Below are positions 55,759 to 64,000 of a stretch of 64,000 nucleotides of DNA, piece by piece (the stretch's first letter is position 1; every line of letters starts with the position of its first letter). Origin of the DNA: Alteromonas hispanica (GTDB lineage Bacteria > Pseudomonadota > Gammaproteobacteria > Enterobacterales > Alteromonadaceae); the NCBI RefSeq assembly GCF_010500915.1, contig NZ_JAAAWP010000009.1, forward strand, positions 1 to 64,000, read 5' to 3'. Under the pieces are notes generated by a model. That model did no database searches. It saw only the letters and a program-made list of their open reading frames with translations, and was not told where the DNA came from. Both the position numbers and the translations under genes were made by a program.

Positions 55759-55994
55759 ACTACATCCTTTTGCCGAGAAATTTATGCCTCAAGTGTATGG
55801 TTTTGCAAAGGTATAAACTAGGGTGGGAAGTACATTTCTCTATAACAATTTGCACTTAATTATTGTGATGCAGGTACTCAGTTGCTACTAATCGCCTACT
55901 GGCCCAAGGATGTGCTACTTGAAGGAATGCTTGCAGTGAGTGCTGAGAATAAATATCTCAGAGTGTTTTTGGTAACAAAGCACTTAGAGGTATT

Positions 55995-56378
55995 TCAGTT
56001 GCCGTGGTTTTGAGATGTCACCTTATCAGAGGTAGCCACTAACTCTTTCATGCTAATTGGCTTTGCTAGGAAGCCAGAAACATTGAGTTTAGCCGCATCC
56101 AATACAAGACTTTTATGAGGGTCTGCAGTAATGAGCAAAAACGGAATTTCTAGACCTTTTGAACGACATAGCTTTAACAAGCTCAGCCCATCATAGTCGG
56201 GCATAAGTTGGTCGCTAATCACCAAATTCAATGAATCTGGCGTTTGCTGAAGCAAAAAATCTCGAGCGTATTTGCTCCGGCTAAACGGATAAACGGTTGC
56301 ATCCAACTGGGTTTCTAATGCATCGGTTATTAAATCGAGGGTAATTTGATCATCTTCAATGACGGCAATTGAAAGCAT
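55995..56378 (-). CDS. Single-domain response regulator
   Basis: Receiver-only protein of 127 residues. The acidic pocket IEDDQ (near 7-11), phospho-acceptor Asp in LVISDQLMPDYDG, Thr in LLITAD and Lys in FLAKPISM are all present, so it should be phosphorylated. No output domain, so it probably binds a partner protein as CheY and similar proteins do. ATG 56378 has AGAGGT upstream; a start at 56414 adds 12 residues. The partner kinase is not evident nearby; the nearest sensor genes are far off. Confidence 0.88.
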   Translation of the reverse strand: MLSIAVIEDDQITLDLITDALETQLDATVYPFSRSKYARDFLLQQTPDSLNLVISDQLMPDYDGLSLLKLCRSKGLEIPFLLITADPHKSLVLDAAKLNVSGFLAKPISMKELVATSDKVTSQNHGN

Positions 56379-56545
56379 GGAAGTACCTCTAAAAAAATTC
56401 CACCGTTTACACAAGTTACCTGTAAAAGCGATATAGCCTACAGGTGCTTAATAACTCAAAGTGTAGGGACAAAATATAGAAATGACCACTCGCCTTTGGT
56501 AGCAACTATTTAGCGAGTTATGGCATGAATAAGCGCTAGTAGAAT

Positions 56546-56577
56546 AAAAAATGCCAACGCGAGGTTGGCATTTTTAT
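56546..56577 (-). terminator. Terminator between typA and the response regulator region
   Basis: AAAAAATGCCAAC pairs with GTTGGCATTTTT around a 5-base loop (GCGAG). Read leftward, it closes typA (stop at 56629) with a T run. Confidence 0.85.
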
Positions 56578-56628
56578 CTTTTTTCAGCGCAAACATTAAC
56601 GCGCTAAAACTTTAACGTATATTGCTGT

Positions 56629-58458
56629 CTATTTTGGCGCTCGCGATGCACGCTTACGCTCGTTCTCAGTAAGAAGCTTCTTACGAATACGGATAGATAC
56701 AGGTGTCACTTCAACTAATTCGTCATCATCGATAAACTCTAGCGCTTGCTCTAAAGACATTTTAATTGGCGGCACAAGTGTTTGCGCTTCGTCAGTACCA
56801 GAGGCACGAACGTTAGTCAGCTGTTTACCTTTCAACGCGTTTACCGTTAGGTCGTTGTCACGGCTGTGAATACCGATAACCATACCTTCGTAAACTTCAA
56901 CACCATGACCGATGAACAAACGACCGCGCTCTTGGAGGTTAAACAATGCGTTAGTTAGTGCTTTACCGTTAGCGTTGGCAATGAGAACACCGTTTTTACG
57001 CTTACCAATAATGCCGCCTTTGTAAGGGCCGTAGTGATCGAATGAATGGTATAGCAAACCAGAACCCGACGTCATTGTCATAAATTCTGTTTGGAAACCG
57101 ATAAGACCACGACTTGGAATAACGAAGTCGATACGAACACGGCCTTTACCATCTGGAGACATATCTGTCATTTCTGCTTTACGAAGACCAAGCTGCTCCA
57201 TGATAGAGCCCTGATGCTGTTCTTCACAGTCAATCGTCAAGGTTTCAAATGGCTCTGTTGTTTCGCCATTTTCTTCTTTTAGAATTACTTCTGGGCGAGA
57301 AACGGCAAGCTCGTAGCCTTCACGACGCATATTTTCAATCAGTATGCCTAAGTGAAGTTCACCACGACCTGATACGCGGAATTTATCCGGATCAGCCGTT
57401 TCTTCAACACGTAGTGCAACGTTGTGAACAAGCTCGTCGTTCAAACGTTCAAGAATGTTACGCGACGTTACATACTTACCTTCTTTTCCAGCAAAAGGTG
57501 ATGTATTTACTTGGAACGTCATGGTTACTGTTGGCTCATCTACCGATAGTGGTGGAAGTGCTTCAACGGCATTAACGTCACAAATTGTGTCAGAGATTTT
57601 CAGTTCACCAAGACCAGAGATCGCGATGATATCGCCCGCATTCGCGCTGTCTACTTCGTGACGGTCTAGACCAAGGTAGCCATATACTAAGCCAACTTTA
57701 CCGTTGCGAGTTTTGCCATCAGCAGTAACGATAGTTACCTGTTGGTTGGTTTTAACTGAACCGCGGCTGATACGACCTACACCGATTACACCCACATACG
57801 AGTTGTAATCTAGCTGTGAAATCTGCATTTGGAAACCACCGTTGGCATCAGCATCTGGTGCAGCAACTTGGTCAACAATAGTTTGGAAAAGTGGAGTCAT
57901 GTCTTCTGACGGTGTGTCAGCATCGTTAGACGCCCAACCGTTTAGTGCAGAAGCATAAACAACTTGGAAATCAAGCTGCTCATCAGTAGCGCCAAGGTTA
58001 TCGAACAAATCAAATACTTGGTCCATTACCCAATCAGGGCGAGCACCTGGCTTGTCGATTTTGTTGATGACAACAATAGGCTTAAGGCCTTGAGCAAATG
58101 CTTTTTGAGTAACAAAGCGCGTTTGCGGCATTGGACCTTCTTGAGCGTCAACAAGTAGAAGTACAGAGTCAGCCATTGACATTACACGCTCTACTTCACC
58201 ACCGAAATCGGCGTGTCCCGGAGTATCAACAATGTTGATACGGTAGTCTTGCCAGTTAATTGCAGTATTTTTCGCCAAGATGGTGATACCGCGCTCTTTC
58301 TCGATGTCATTCGAGTCCATAACGCGCTCTTCTTGTACGCCGCGAGATTCCAACGTTCCAGATTGCTGAAGAAGCTTATCTACCAAGGTAGTTTTACCGT
58401 GGTCAACGTGGGCGATGATTGCGATATTACGCAATTTACTTATATCAGTGGTATTCAT
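56629..58458 (-). CDS. typA: Ribosome-associated GTPase TypA/BipA
   Basis: Translational GTPase of 609 residues that binds ribosomes and is needed in E. coli for growth in cold and for 50S assembly. G motifs are [12 protein letters not shown] (G1), RGITILAKN (G2), [10 protein letters not shown] (G3) and [15 protein letters not shown] (G4). Elongation-factor-type domains and the BipA C-terminal domain ([14 protein letters not shown]) follow. ATG 58458 begins [21 protein letters not shown], the normal start; an in-frame start at 58587 would add 43 residues without family support. Confidence 0.97.
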   Translation of the reverse strand: MNTTDISKLRNIAIIAHVDHGKTTLVDKLLQQSGTLESRGVQEERVMDSNDIEKERGITILAKNTAINWQDYRINIVDTPGHADFGGEVERVMSMADSVLLLVDAQEGPMPQTRFVTQKAFAQGLKPIVVINKIDKPGARPDWVMDQVFDLFDNLGATDEQLDFQVVYASALNGWASNDADTPSEDMTPLFQTIVDQVAAPDADANGGFQMQISQLDYNSYVGVIGVGRISRGSVKTNQQVTIVTADGKTRNGKVGLVYGYLGLDRHEVDSANAGDIIAISGLGELKISDTICDVNAVEALPPLSVDEPTVTMTFQVNTSPFAGKEGKYVTSRNILERLNDELVHNVALRVEETADPDKFRVSGRGELHLGILIENMRREGYELAVSRPEVILKEENGETTEPFETLTIDCEEQHQGSIMEQLGLRKAEMTDMSPDGKGRVRIDFVIPSRGLIGFQTEFMTMTSGSGLLYHSFDHYGPYKGGIIGKRKNGVLIANANGKALTNALFNLQERGRLFIGHGVEVYEGMVIGIHSRDNDLTVNALKGKQLTNVRASGTDEAQTLVPPIKMSLEQALEFIDDDELVEVTPVSIRIRKKLLTENERKRASRAPK

Positions 58459-58730
58459 GCTTATATAGAGCCTGTGTAAATCGATACATACCAACACGGT
58501 ATGCATAAGATTTCTTGCAAAAAATGCAGATAGAAAATTTTCGCGGATTGTACAGAAAAAACGCGCCGTTTGCGCATCTTTTTTCACTTTGCAATGAATG
58601 TTTCCGCTTTTCTTATGATTTTAAAGGCCTATAGCGGAATTTGGTGGTAATAAGGGAGTAATTCACTGTGTAGAAAGAGTGGCAAGCGGCTAGAAAGTAT
58701 TCTAGTCTAAACATCTTAGGCGACGCCACC

Positions 58731-58769
58731 TGCACCACTATCGCACAACATCGCACCAAGTTGGTGCGA
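58731..58769 (+). promoter_or_regulatory. NtrC-binding sites upstream of glnA
   Basis: TCGCACCAAGTTGGTGCGA (58751-58769) is a perfect 9-bp inverted repeat that contains GCACCA-n3-TGGTGC, the NtrC core of enteric glnA enhancers. A weaker upstream copy starts TGCACCA-CTA-TCGCACA (58731-58747). They lie about 70-95 bp upstream of the sigma-54 -24 element, a normal enhancer distance. Confidence 0.82.
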
Positions 58770-58830
58770 AGCGGGCCATATTATAGGTCTTCATCTTAGT
58801 CTAAGCCGCAGAAAACGGCAGATAGATAGA

Positions 58831-58846
58831 TGGCATGATTATCGCT
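58831..58846 (+). promoter_or_regulatory. Sigma-54 promoter of glnA
   Basis: TGGCATGATTATCGCT has GG and GC separated by 10 bases and follows the TGGCACG-n4-TTGCT consensus at most positions. Its position between NtrC sites and the glnA start (58914) fits an NtrC-activated promoter. Confidence 0.75.
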
Positions 58847-58913
58847 TTCACAATTTTACTGTTGGAGTGAGCCTGATCACTCTGCATTTTTACATTAAAA
58901 CCTGGAGGACACG

Positions 58914-60323
58914 ATGTCAGTAGAAAAGGCATTAGAGCTGATTAAAGAAAGCGAAGCGAAATTTATCGATTTACGTTTTACCGATACCAAAGGTAAAGAG
59001 CAACACGTATCTATTCCTGCGAGCCAAGTTGATGAAGATTTCTTCGAAGAAGGAAAAATGTTCGACGGTTCTTCAATTGCAGGTTGGAAGGGCATCAACG
59101 AATCTGACATGGTTCTTCTTCCGGACGCAGACAGCTGCGTAGTTGACCCTTTTGCAGAAGAAACACAAGTAAACATCCGCTGTGACATCGTTGAGCCTAC
59201 TACTATGGAAGGCTACGAGCGCGACCCGCGTTCTGTTGCTCGCCGCGCAGAAGAATATCTGAAGTCTACAGGTATCGGTGACACGGTATTCTTCGGTCCA
59301 GAACCAGAATTTTTCCTTTTCGACGACGTGCGTTTCCACACTGATATGGCGGGTTCTTTCTACAAGATCGACGCATCAGAAGCAAAGTGGAACTCTGGCG
59401 AAGAGTTTGAAGGCGGTAACATGGCTCACCGTCCAGGCGTAAAAGGCGGTTACTTCCCAGTACCTCCAGTAGATTCTGCGCACGACATTCGCGCGGCAAT
59501 GTGTATGGTTATGGAAGAGATGGGCCTTGTTATCGAAGCGCATCACCATGAAGTTGCTACCGCTGGCCAAAACGAAATTGCATGTGAATTCAACACGTTA
59601 GTTAAGAAAGCTGATGAAATCCAAGTATACAAGTATGTTGTACACAACGTTGCTCATGCATACGGTCAAACTGCGACCTTTATGCCTAAGCCTCTAGTTG
59701 GCGACAACGGTTCTGGTATGCACTGTCACCAATCTATTGCAAAAGATGGCAAGAACATCTTCGCAGGTGACAAGTATGCAGGCCTTTCTGAAGAAGCGCT
59801 TTACTACATTGGTGGTATTATTAAGCATGCTCGCGCAATCAATGCGTTTGCTAACGCATCAACTAACTCGTACAAGCGTCTTGTACCAGGGTTTGAAGCA
59901 CCTGTAATGCTTGCTTACTCTGCGCGTAACCGCTCTGCTTCAATCCGTATTCCTTATGTAACAAGCGATAAGGCTCGTCGTATCGAAGTGCGCTTCCCTG
60001 ACCCAACAGCTAACCCATACCTTGCATTTACTGCAATGCTTATGGCTGGCCTTGACGGTATTAAGAACAAGATCCACCCTGGCGATGCTATGGATAAAGA
60101 CTTGTATGACCTACCGGCAGAAGAAGCAGCAGAAATTCCAACCGTTGCTAGCTCGCTAGAAATGGCGCTAGAAGCATTGGATAACGACCGCGAATTCCTT
60201 ACTGCTGGCGGTGTAATGACTGATGACATGATTGATGCATATATCGACCTTAAGTCTGAAGAAGTCACTACTTTGAACATGACAACTCACCCTGTTGAGT
60301 TCGACATGTACTACAGCGTTTAA
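58914..60323 (+). CDS. glnA: Glutamine synthetase, type I
   Basis: Dodecameric enzyme of 469 residues that forms glutamine from glutamate and ammonia. It shows the N-terminal [19 protein letters not shown], the GEN-type ATP region [21 protein letters not shown], and [17 protein letters not shown]. The adenylylation Tyr lies in [15 protein letters not shown], so the GSI-beta type controlled by GlnE is expected. A strong GGAGG precedes the ATG. Its promoter is sigma-54/NtrC type. A terminator follows, so glnA is mostly monocistronic, with glnLG read from downstream promoters. Confidence 0.98.
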   Translation: MSVEKALELIKESEAKFIDLRFTDTKGKEQHVSIPASQVDEDFFEEGKMFDGSSIAGWKGINESDMVLLPDADSCVVDPFAEETQVNIRCDIVEPTTMEGYERDPRSVARRAEEYLKSTGIGDTVFFGPEPEFFLFDDVRFHTDMAGSFYKIDASEAKWNSGEEFEGGNMAHRPGVKGGYFPVPPVDSAHDIRAAMCMVMEEMGLVIEAHHHEVATAGQNEIACEFNTLVKKADEIQVYKYVVHNVAHAYGQTATFMPKPLVGDNGSGMHCHQSIAKDGKNIFAGDKYAGLSEEALYYIGGIIKHARAINAFANASTNSYKRLVPGFEAPVMLAYSARNRSASIRIPYVTSDKARRIEVRFPDPTANPYLAFTAMLMAGLDGIKNKIHPGDAMDKDLYDLPAEEAAEIPTVASSLEMALEALDNDREFLTAGGVMTDDMIDAYIDLKSEEVTTLNMTTHPVEFDMYYSV

Positions 60324-60375
60324 TAGAAACGTTTCAACATGCGCTTCGTGTGTTGATGATGTATGTAGATATTTG

Positions 60376-60400
60376 AAGCCCGCGATTGCGGGCTTTTTTA
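60376..60400 (+). terminator. Rho-independent terminator of glnA
   Basis: AAGCCCGC (60376-60383) pairs with GCGGGCTT (60388-60395) around GATT, followed by TTTTA. Confidence 0.9.
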
Positions 60401-60525
60401 TTGTCTGCGCATTGATTTGTATAAGGGCCTATTAGGTTGGGAACAGCCTGCGCGACTAACAATTATCTATTATGCTTAGAATCATCTATGATAGCGTTTG
60501 AGCAAAATTTAAAGGGACACCATTT

Positions 60526-61197
60526 ATGACAGATTCAATTAAACGCACCTCGCTGCTTTTCACTTTGCCGTCATTTACTTTGTTCCTATGCGCCACCTGC
60601 TTTTCTCATCAGGCTTTTGCCCAGCAAACATACGATCAGCAAACATACGATCAGCAAACACCCGGCCAGCAAGCCTCTGCCCAGCAAAACACGACACAGA
60701 AAAATAAAACACAGCAACAAAAAACACAAAACAGTCCCGCGCAAATTTTCAAAGTCGTCAACGAAGACGGCTCTGTGACATATACAGATACACCACCGCC
60801 AAATGCCGAAACCGTAGAGCTAGATATAAAAACACGTAACGTGGTTTCTGCTATTAAAACGCCAAAGACTCAAAAAGTTCAGGTTAAAAAGAAAAAGCCA
60901 AATTATAGCGTAAGTATCGCTAGCCCCGCTCCCGAAGCGACCTTGAGAGACAACGCTGGCAACATTGTTATTAAAGCGGAACAAAACAGTGCAGAAAAAG
61001 CGCCCTTGTATCGCTTGATATTCGACGGTGCCCCAGTTAAGAGCAATTCCTCAGGCATATTTAAGCTAGAGGGTGTCCATCGTGGGGCACATAATTACAA
61101 AGTTGAGCTAACCAACAATACGGGCAAGACTCTTGCATCGTCTCCTACTCAAACCCTTTACCTGCATCAGGCATCGGTGTTTATTAATAACAACTAG
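60526..61197 (+). CDS. DUF4124 domain exported protein with QQ-repeat segment
   Basis: Exported protein of 223 residues. A signal peptide (core LPSFTLFLCATCFSHQAFA) is followed by a Gln-rich repeat segment (about residues 33-70) and the DUF4124 domain (about 72-100, AQIFKVVNEDGSVTYTDTPPPNAETVEL). The rest is Lys-rich and then beta-rich, similar to Ig-like envelope proteins. DUF4124 proteins of gammaproteobacteria are often next to glnA-glnLG and have no assigned role. It lies between the glnA terminator and glnL with 125 bp to the glnL start. Confidence 0.8.
   Translation: MTDSIKRTSLLFTLPSFTLFLCATCFSHQAFAQQTYDQQTYDQQTPGQQASAQQNTTQKNKTQQQKTQNSPAQIFKVVNEDGSVTYTDTPPPNAETVELDIKTRNVVSAIKTPKTQKVQVKKKKPNYSVSIASPAPEATLRDNAGNIVIKAEQNSAEKAPLYRLIFDGAPVKSNSSGIFKLEGVHRGAHNYKVELTNNTGKTLASSPTQTLYLHQASVFINNN
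60622..60696 (+). repeat. 15-bp coding tandem repeat (QQ-x3 units)
   Basis: Two exact CAGCAAACATACGAT units (60622-60651) are followed by diverged units at 60652, 60667 and 60682, all starting CAGCAA. They encode QQTYD, QQTYD, QQTPG, QQASA and QQNTT. Confidence 0.9.
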
Positions 61198-61289
61198 CGT
61201 GCAGCCCTACTGAACTGGCGCACCAACGCGGTTCATAGAATTTTAATTTTCGAGTAAACCTGCGCGGGATTGTCAGTTACACGCTATAA

Positions 61290-61306
61290 TGCACAATATT
61301 GGTGCA
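61290..61306 (+). promoter_or_regulatory. NtrC-like site over the glnL promoter/leader
   Basis: TGCACAATATTGGTGCA is a one-mismatch palindrome holding a NtrC-type GCAC-n-TGGTGC core, and it overlaps a perfect TATAAT (61285-61290). It ends at the glnL ribosome site (AAAGGAGA, 61306-61313). In enterics NtrC represses glnL through such a site. Confidence 0.7.
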
Positions 61307-61322
61307 AAGGAGACATGCTCGG

Positions 61323-62408
61323 ATGGTTTCTACCGAGTCAGAATCACGATTATTACTAAATAGTCTAAATACAGCCCTAGTGATGGTAGATAGCCGGCTG
61401 CGTATTATTTACGCGAACCACGCCGGTGAGGCATTATTTGAAACGGGGTTAAAACAACTTCAAGGCCATCTTCTACCTGACTTTTTCTTACCGGGTACTA
61501 TTGAGACAACGCGGTTGCGAGCCGCAATGCGCAAAGGTGAAGACTTTACTGAAAACGAGATAAAACTGGCGTTTAAAGATAATCGCTACGTTTCAGTAGA
61601 TTTAACCGTTACTAATATTGCAACTTCCAACGGCCCAGGCCTGCTTTTTGAAGTAAAGAAAATAGACCAGCAAAAGCGAATCACCCGAGAAAATCTACAA
61701 AATGCCCAGCATTATGCAGCTCGAGAACTCGTGCGTGGCCTAGCCCATGAAATAAAAAACCCCTTAGGAGGAATTCGTGGTGCAGCTCAGCTGTTAGAAA
61801 AAGAGTTACCTGAACAACATAAAGAGTTTACACGCATGATAATCGAGCAATCGGATAGACTGCGTACCTTGGTAGACCGCCTTCTAGGACCTAATTCTTT
61901 ACCTCGCTTTGAAGTAAGCAATGTGCATCAAGCGTTAGAGAAAGTGCGAAGCCTTATGTTGGTTGACTCTGCCATACCAATTTCAATTGTACGAGATTAT
62001 GACCCAAGTATTCCCGATCTGAGGATCGATCCAGACATGATTCAGCAAGCGGTGCTGAATATAGTGCGCAACAGTATTCAGGCGTTGAACGAGCACAAAA
62101 CACCTAACCCTGAAATACGCTTGGTAACCCGTATCGAACGTCAAATGACTATTCAATCTGCGCGCCACGCTTTAGTGGCCAAAGTGAAAATTATCGACAA
62201 CGGCCCAGGTATACCTGCAGAGATAAAAGACACCTTGTTCTATCCCATGGTCACCAGTAAACAAAATGGCTCGGGTCTTGGGTTGTCGATTTCACAAACA
62301 CTTATTAATCACCACGGTGGAAAAATAGATGTTGATAGCCACCCTGGTTACACCAAGTTCGTGATTTATATTCCAATTAAAAGTAAGGAGACAGACGATG
62401 ACGAATGA
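61323..62408 (+). CDS. glnL: Nitrogen sensor histidine kinase/phosphatase NtrB
   Basis: Cytoplasmic sensor of 361 residues that phosphorylates or dephosphorylates NtrC in response to PII. A PAS domain (about 8-110) precedes HisKA with LVRGLAHEIKNPLGGIRGAAQLL (His142) and HATPase_c with NIVRNSIQAL, DNGPGIPAEI and GSGLGLSISQTLI. ATG 61323 is chosen because AAAGGAGA lies 9 bases upstream; TTG 61299 would add eight residues and lies before that site. glnG overlaps its end by 11 bp, so the pair is translated together. Autoregulation by NtrC is suggested by the upstream site. Confidence 0.95.
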   Translation: MVSTESESRLLLNSLNTALVMVDSRLRIIYANHAGEALFETGLKQLQGHLLPDFFLPGTIETTRLRAAMRKGEDFTENEIKLAFKDNRYVSVDLTVTNIATSNGPGLLFEVKKIDQQKRITRENLQNAQHYAARELVRGLAHEIKNPLGGIRGAAQLLEKELPEQHKEFTRMIIEQSDRLRTLVDRLLGPNSLPRFEVSNVHQALEKVRSLMLVDSAIPISIVRDYDPSIPDLRIDPDMIQQAVLNIVRNSIQALNEHKTPNPEIRLVTRIERQMTIQSARHALVAKVKIIDNGPGIPAEIKDTLFYPMVTSKQNGSGLGLSISQTLINHHGGKIDVDSHPGYTKFVIYIPIKSKETDDDE

Positions 62409-63807
62409 GTCGGTATGGATTGTCGACGATGACAGTTCGATTCGTTGGGTGCTGCAAAAAGCCTTACAGGCAGCCAATATCAGCTGCTTGAGTTTTGAAA
62501 ACCCTGAAGATTTGCTGCGCCAAATCCAAAGTGGTCAAGCGCCAGAAGTTATTATATCTGACATACGAATGCCTCAAATGGACGGTATGACCCTGTTGAA
62601 CGAGGTTCACAGCTCACACCCCCTTCTTCCAGTCATTATTATGACTGCGCATTCAGATCTGGACAGTGCGGTAAATGCATATCAAAAGGGGGCGTTTGAG
62701 TATTTGCCCAAACCCTTTGATATCGATGAAGCCGTTACGCTTGCTCGGCGTGCAATAGACCATGCAAGGGAGCAGTCATCTACCACCAAGGTACAGCAAG
62801 ATGAGGTGGTTACTGAAATTATTGGTGAAGCGCCAGCGATGCAGGAAGTGTTTCGTGCCATTGGTCGTCTGTCTCGCTCGTCAATCAGTGTACTCATTAA
62901 CGGTCAGTCTGGCACAGGTAAAGAGCTAGTCGCCCATGCTTTGCACAGACATAGCCCCCGCTCTAGCAAACCTTTTATTGCGCTAAACATGGCCGCTATT
63001 CCCGCCGATCTTGTAGAGTCTGAACTTTTCGGGCACGAAAAAGGGGCATTTACTGGTGCTCAGGCTGCGCGTCAGGGGCGTTTTGAACAAGCCGACGGCG
63101 GAACCTTATTTCTGGACGAAATTGGCGATATGCCTCTTGATGTTCAAACCCGCTTGCTAAGAGTACTTGCCGACGGTCAATTTTATCGCGTTGGCGGGCA
63201 CCAGTCGGTTAGTGTCGATGTAAGAATTATTGCCGCAACCCACCAAAATCTAGAAACCCGAGTTGCTGAAGGTAAGTTTCGTGAAGATTTATTTCACCGC
63301 CTCAATGTTATTCGAGTGCACCTACCTTCCCTTGCCGAACGTCGTGAAGACATTCCATTGTTAACCAGACACTTTTTGCGTCGCGCCGCTAAAGAACTTG
63401 ATGTTGATGCTAAAACTATTAGTAAAAGTGCTGAGCGAGTAATGTCACAGCTTCCGTGGCCTGGTAACGTGAGACAGCTAGAAAACGTGTGTCGTTGGCT
63501 AACGGTAATGGCAAGCGGCCAAGAAGTTATCCCTAGCGATTTACCGCCAGAAATTCACAGCGATGGGCACGTAGAAACATCTTCTGCCGCTACCGGAGAA
63601 TGGCCTGAATTACTTGCCTCATGGACAGATAAACAGCTGCGGGACGGTCGTCACGACATTTTAAATGATGCCATGCTAACGTTTGAAAAAGTGATGCTTG
63701 AGCGTGCCTTACATCATACTCACGGCCACAAGCAAGATGCAGCAAAACGCTTAGGATGGGGGCGTAACACGCTTACACGTAAGCTAAAAGAGTTAGGCAT
63801 TAGCTAG
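62398..63807 (+). CDS. glnG: Nitrogen regulator NtrC, sigma-54-dependent activator
   Basis: Response regulator of 469 residues. Receiver domain (about 5-120) with phospho-acceptor Asp55 in VIISDIRMPQMDG. An AAA+ domain (about 140-375) shows Walker A GQSGTGKELV, the sigma-54-contacting GAFTGA loop and Walker B GGTLFLDEIGDM. The Fis-type helix-turn-helix ends the protein (DAAKRLGWGRNTLTRKLKELGI). It activates glnA through the upstream sites and probably represses its own operon. Overlaps glnL by 11 bp. Confidence 0.98.
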   Translation: MTNESVWIVDDDSSIRWVLQKALQAANISCLSFENPEDLLRQIQSGQAPEVIISDIRMPQMDGMTLLNEVHSSHPLLPVIIMTAHSDLDSAVNAYQKGAFEYLPKPFDIDEAVTLARRAIDHAREQSSTTKVQQDEVVTEIIGEAPAMQEVFRAIGRLSRSSISVLINGQSGTGKELVAHALHRHSPRSSKPFIALNMAAIPADLVESELFGHEKGAFTGAQAARQGRFEQADGGTLFLDEIGDMPLDVQTRLLRVLADGQFYRVGGHQSVSVDVRIIAATHQNLETRVAEGKFREDLFHRLNVIRVHLPSLAERREDIPLLTRHFLRRAAKELDVDAKTISKSAERVMSQLPWPGNVRQLENVCRWLTVMASGQEVIPSDLPPEIHSDGHVETSSAATGEWPELLASWTDKQLRDGRHDILNDAMLTFEKVMLERALHHTHGHKQDAAKRLGWGRNTLTRKLKELGIS

Positions 63808-63875
63808 ATTGGCACACTGGAGAGTGAGGCTCTTACTTCATAAATATGAAGGTGACAGTAAAAAAATTTACATTT

Positions 63876-63903
63876 GCAGCTTGTTATTAACCTAACAAGC
63901 TGC
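63876..63903 (+). terminator. Perfect hairpin after glnG
   Basis: GCAGCTTGTTA (63876-63886) pairs perfectly with TAACAAGCTGC (63893-63903) around TTAACC. No T-run follows directly on the plus strand (CTAAACCGGTTTT), so a terminator role for glnLG is likely but not certain. No gene was recognised in 63808-64000. Confidence 0.55.
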
Positions 63904-64000
63904 CTAAACCGGTTTTAATGACCTTTAGTCAGTAACCCTGTTATGCCCTGATTAAAGTGGCGAACCCATTTCATACTGAACTGTCCTTTAGCCTGCTTGT

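Noticed and set aside
58459-58587. N-terminal extension of BipA (43 residues)
   Set aside because: BipA homologues start at the [13 protein letters not shown] position, and the extension has no family support; the region is the likely leader of typA.
61315-61359. Out-of-frame ATG between the glnL ribosome site and its start
   Set aside because: It gives only a 14-codon frame and is too close to the AAAGGAGA to be a good start.

Overview
The window looks like chromosome from a marine gammaproteobacterium of the Alteromonadaceae, most probably Alteromonas. This rests on the gene set and sequence style: an ArcB close to the E. coli protein, a glnA / DUF4124 / glnL-glnG cluster, gltBD, minCDE, bipA, fumC, erpA, azurin, and a TonB-dependent receptor beside carbohydrate genes. 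No rRNA, tRNA, CRISPR array or prophage was seen. The left edge is the end of an IS3-like insertion sequence.

Region 1 (1-9300) is a catabolic island. A leftward set holds a TonB-dependent receptor, a sodium/solute symporter, a glycerate 2-kinase and a ROK-family regulator. A divergent rightward pair holds a GH63-type hydrolase like the mannosyl/glucosylglycerate hydrolases and an AGE-family sugar isomerase. Together they read as a route for mannosylglycerate (digeneaside of red algae) or a related glycosylglycerate: import, hydrolysis to sugar plus glycerate, phosphorylation of glycerate, and isomerisation of mannose to fructose. The island carries two lesions: the regulator is cut by the IS element, and the receptor has one in-frame stop.

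Region 2 (9300-21300) has two PH-domain membrane proteins (YdbT/YdbS type), arcB, an AmpD-like amidase, a 616-bp leader and the glutamate synthase genes gltB-gltD. Region 3 (21500-34200) is mixed: a periplasmic protein, an amidase, a DUF2726 protein, mtnN, a cobalamin pair (cbiB-like and btuF-like), a rhodanese, a DUF2721 protein, a GNAT acetyltransferase, tyrS, mepM-type endopeptidase, anmK and an Old Yellow Enzyme.

Region 4 (34300-39800) has chaB and an ABC system whose ATPase gene is frameshifted by an exact 13-bp tandem duplication, followed by a very large ABC-2 permease fused to an M1-type metallopeptidase. Region 5 (39900-48900) has a PLP lyase-like enzyme divergent from a D-2-hydroxyacid dehydrogenase, a GST, erpA, a histidine-kinase remnant behind minE, minCDE, fumC and azurin with a Fur-box-like palindrome.

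Region 6 (49000-58500) has a coiled-coil membrane protein, a CLC channel, hemJ, small unknowns, an atypical Nramp-family transporter, a MalY/PatB lyase, a single-domain response regulator and bipA. Region 7 (58500-64000) is the nitrogen control cluster: glnA behind NtrC sites and a sigma-54 promoter, a DUF4124 protein, and glnL-glnG with an NtrC-like site over the start region of glnL, suggesting autoregulation.
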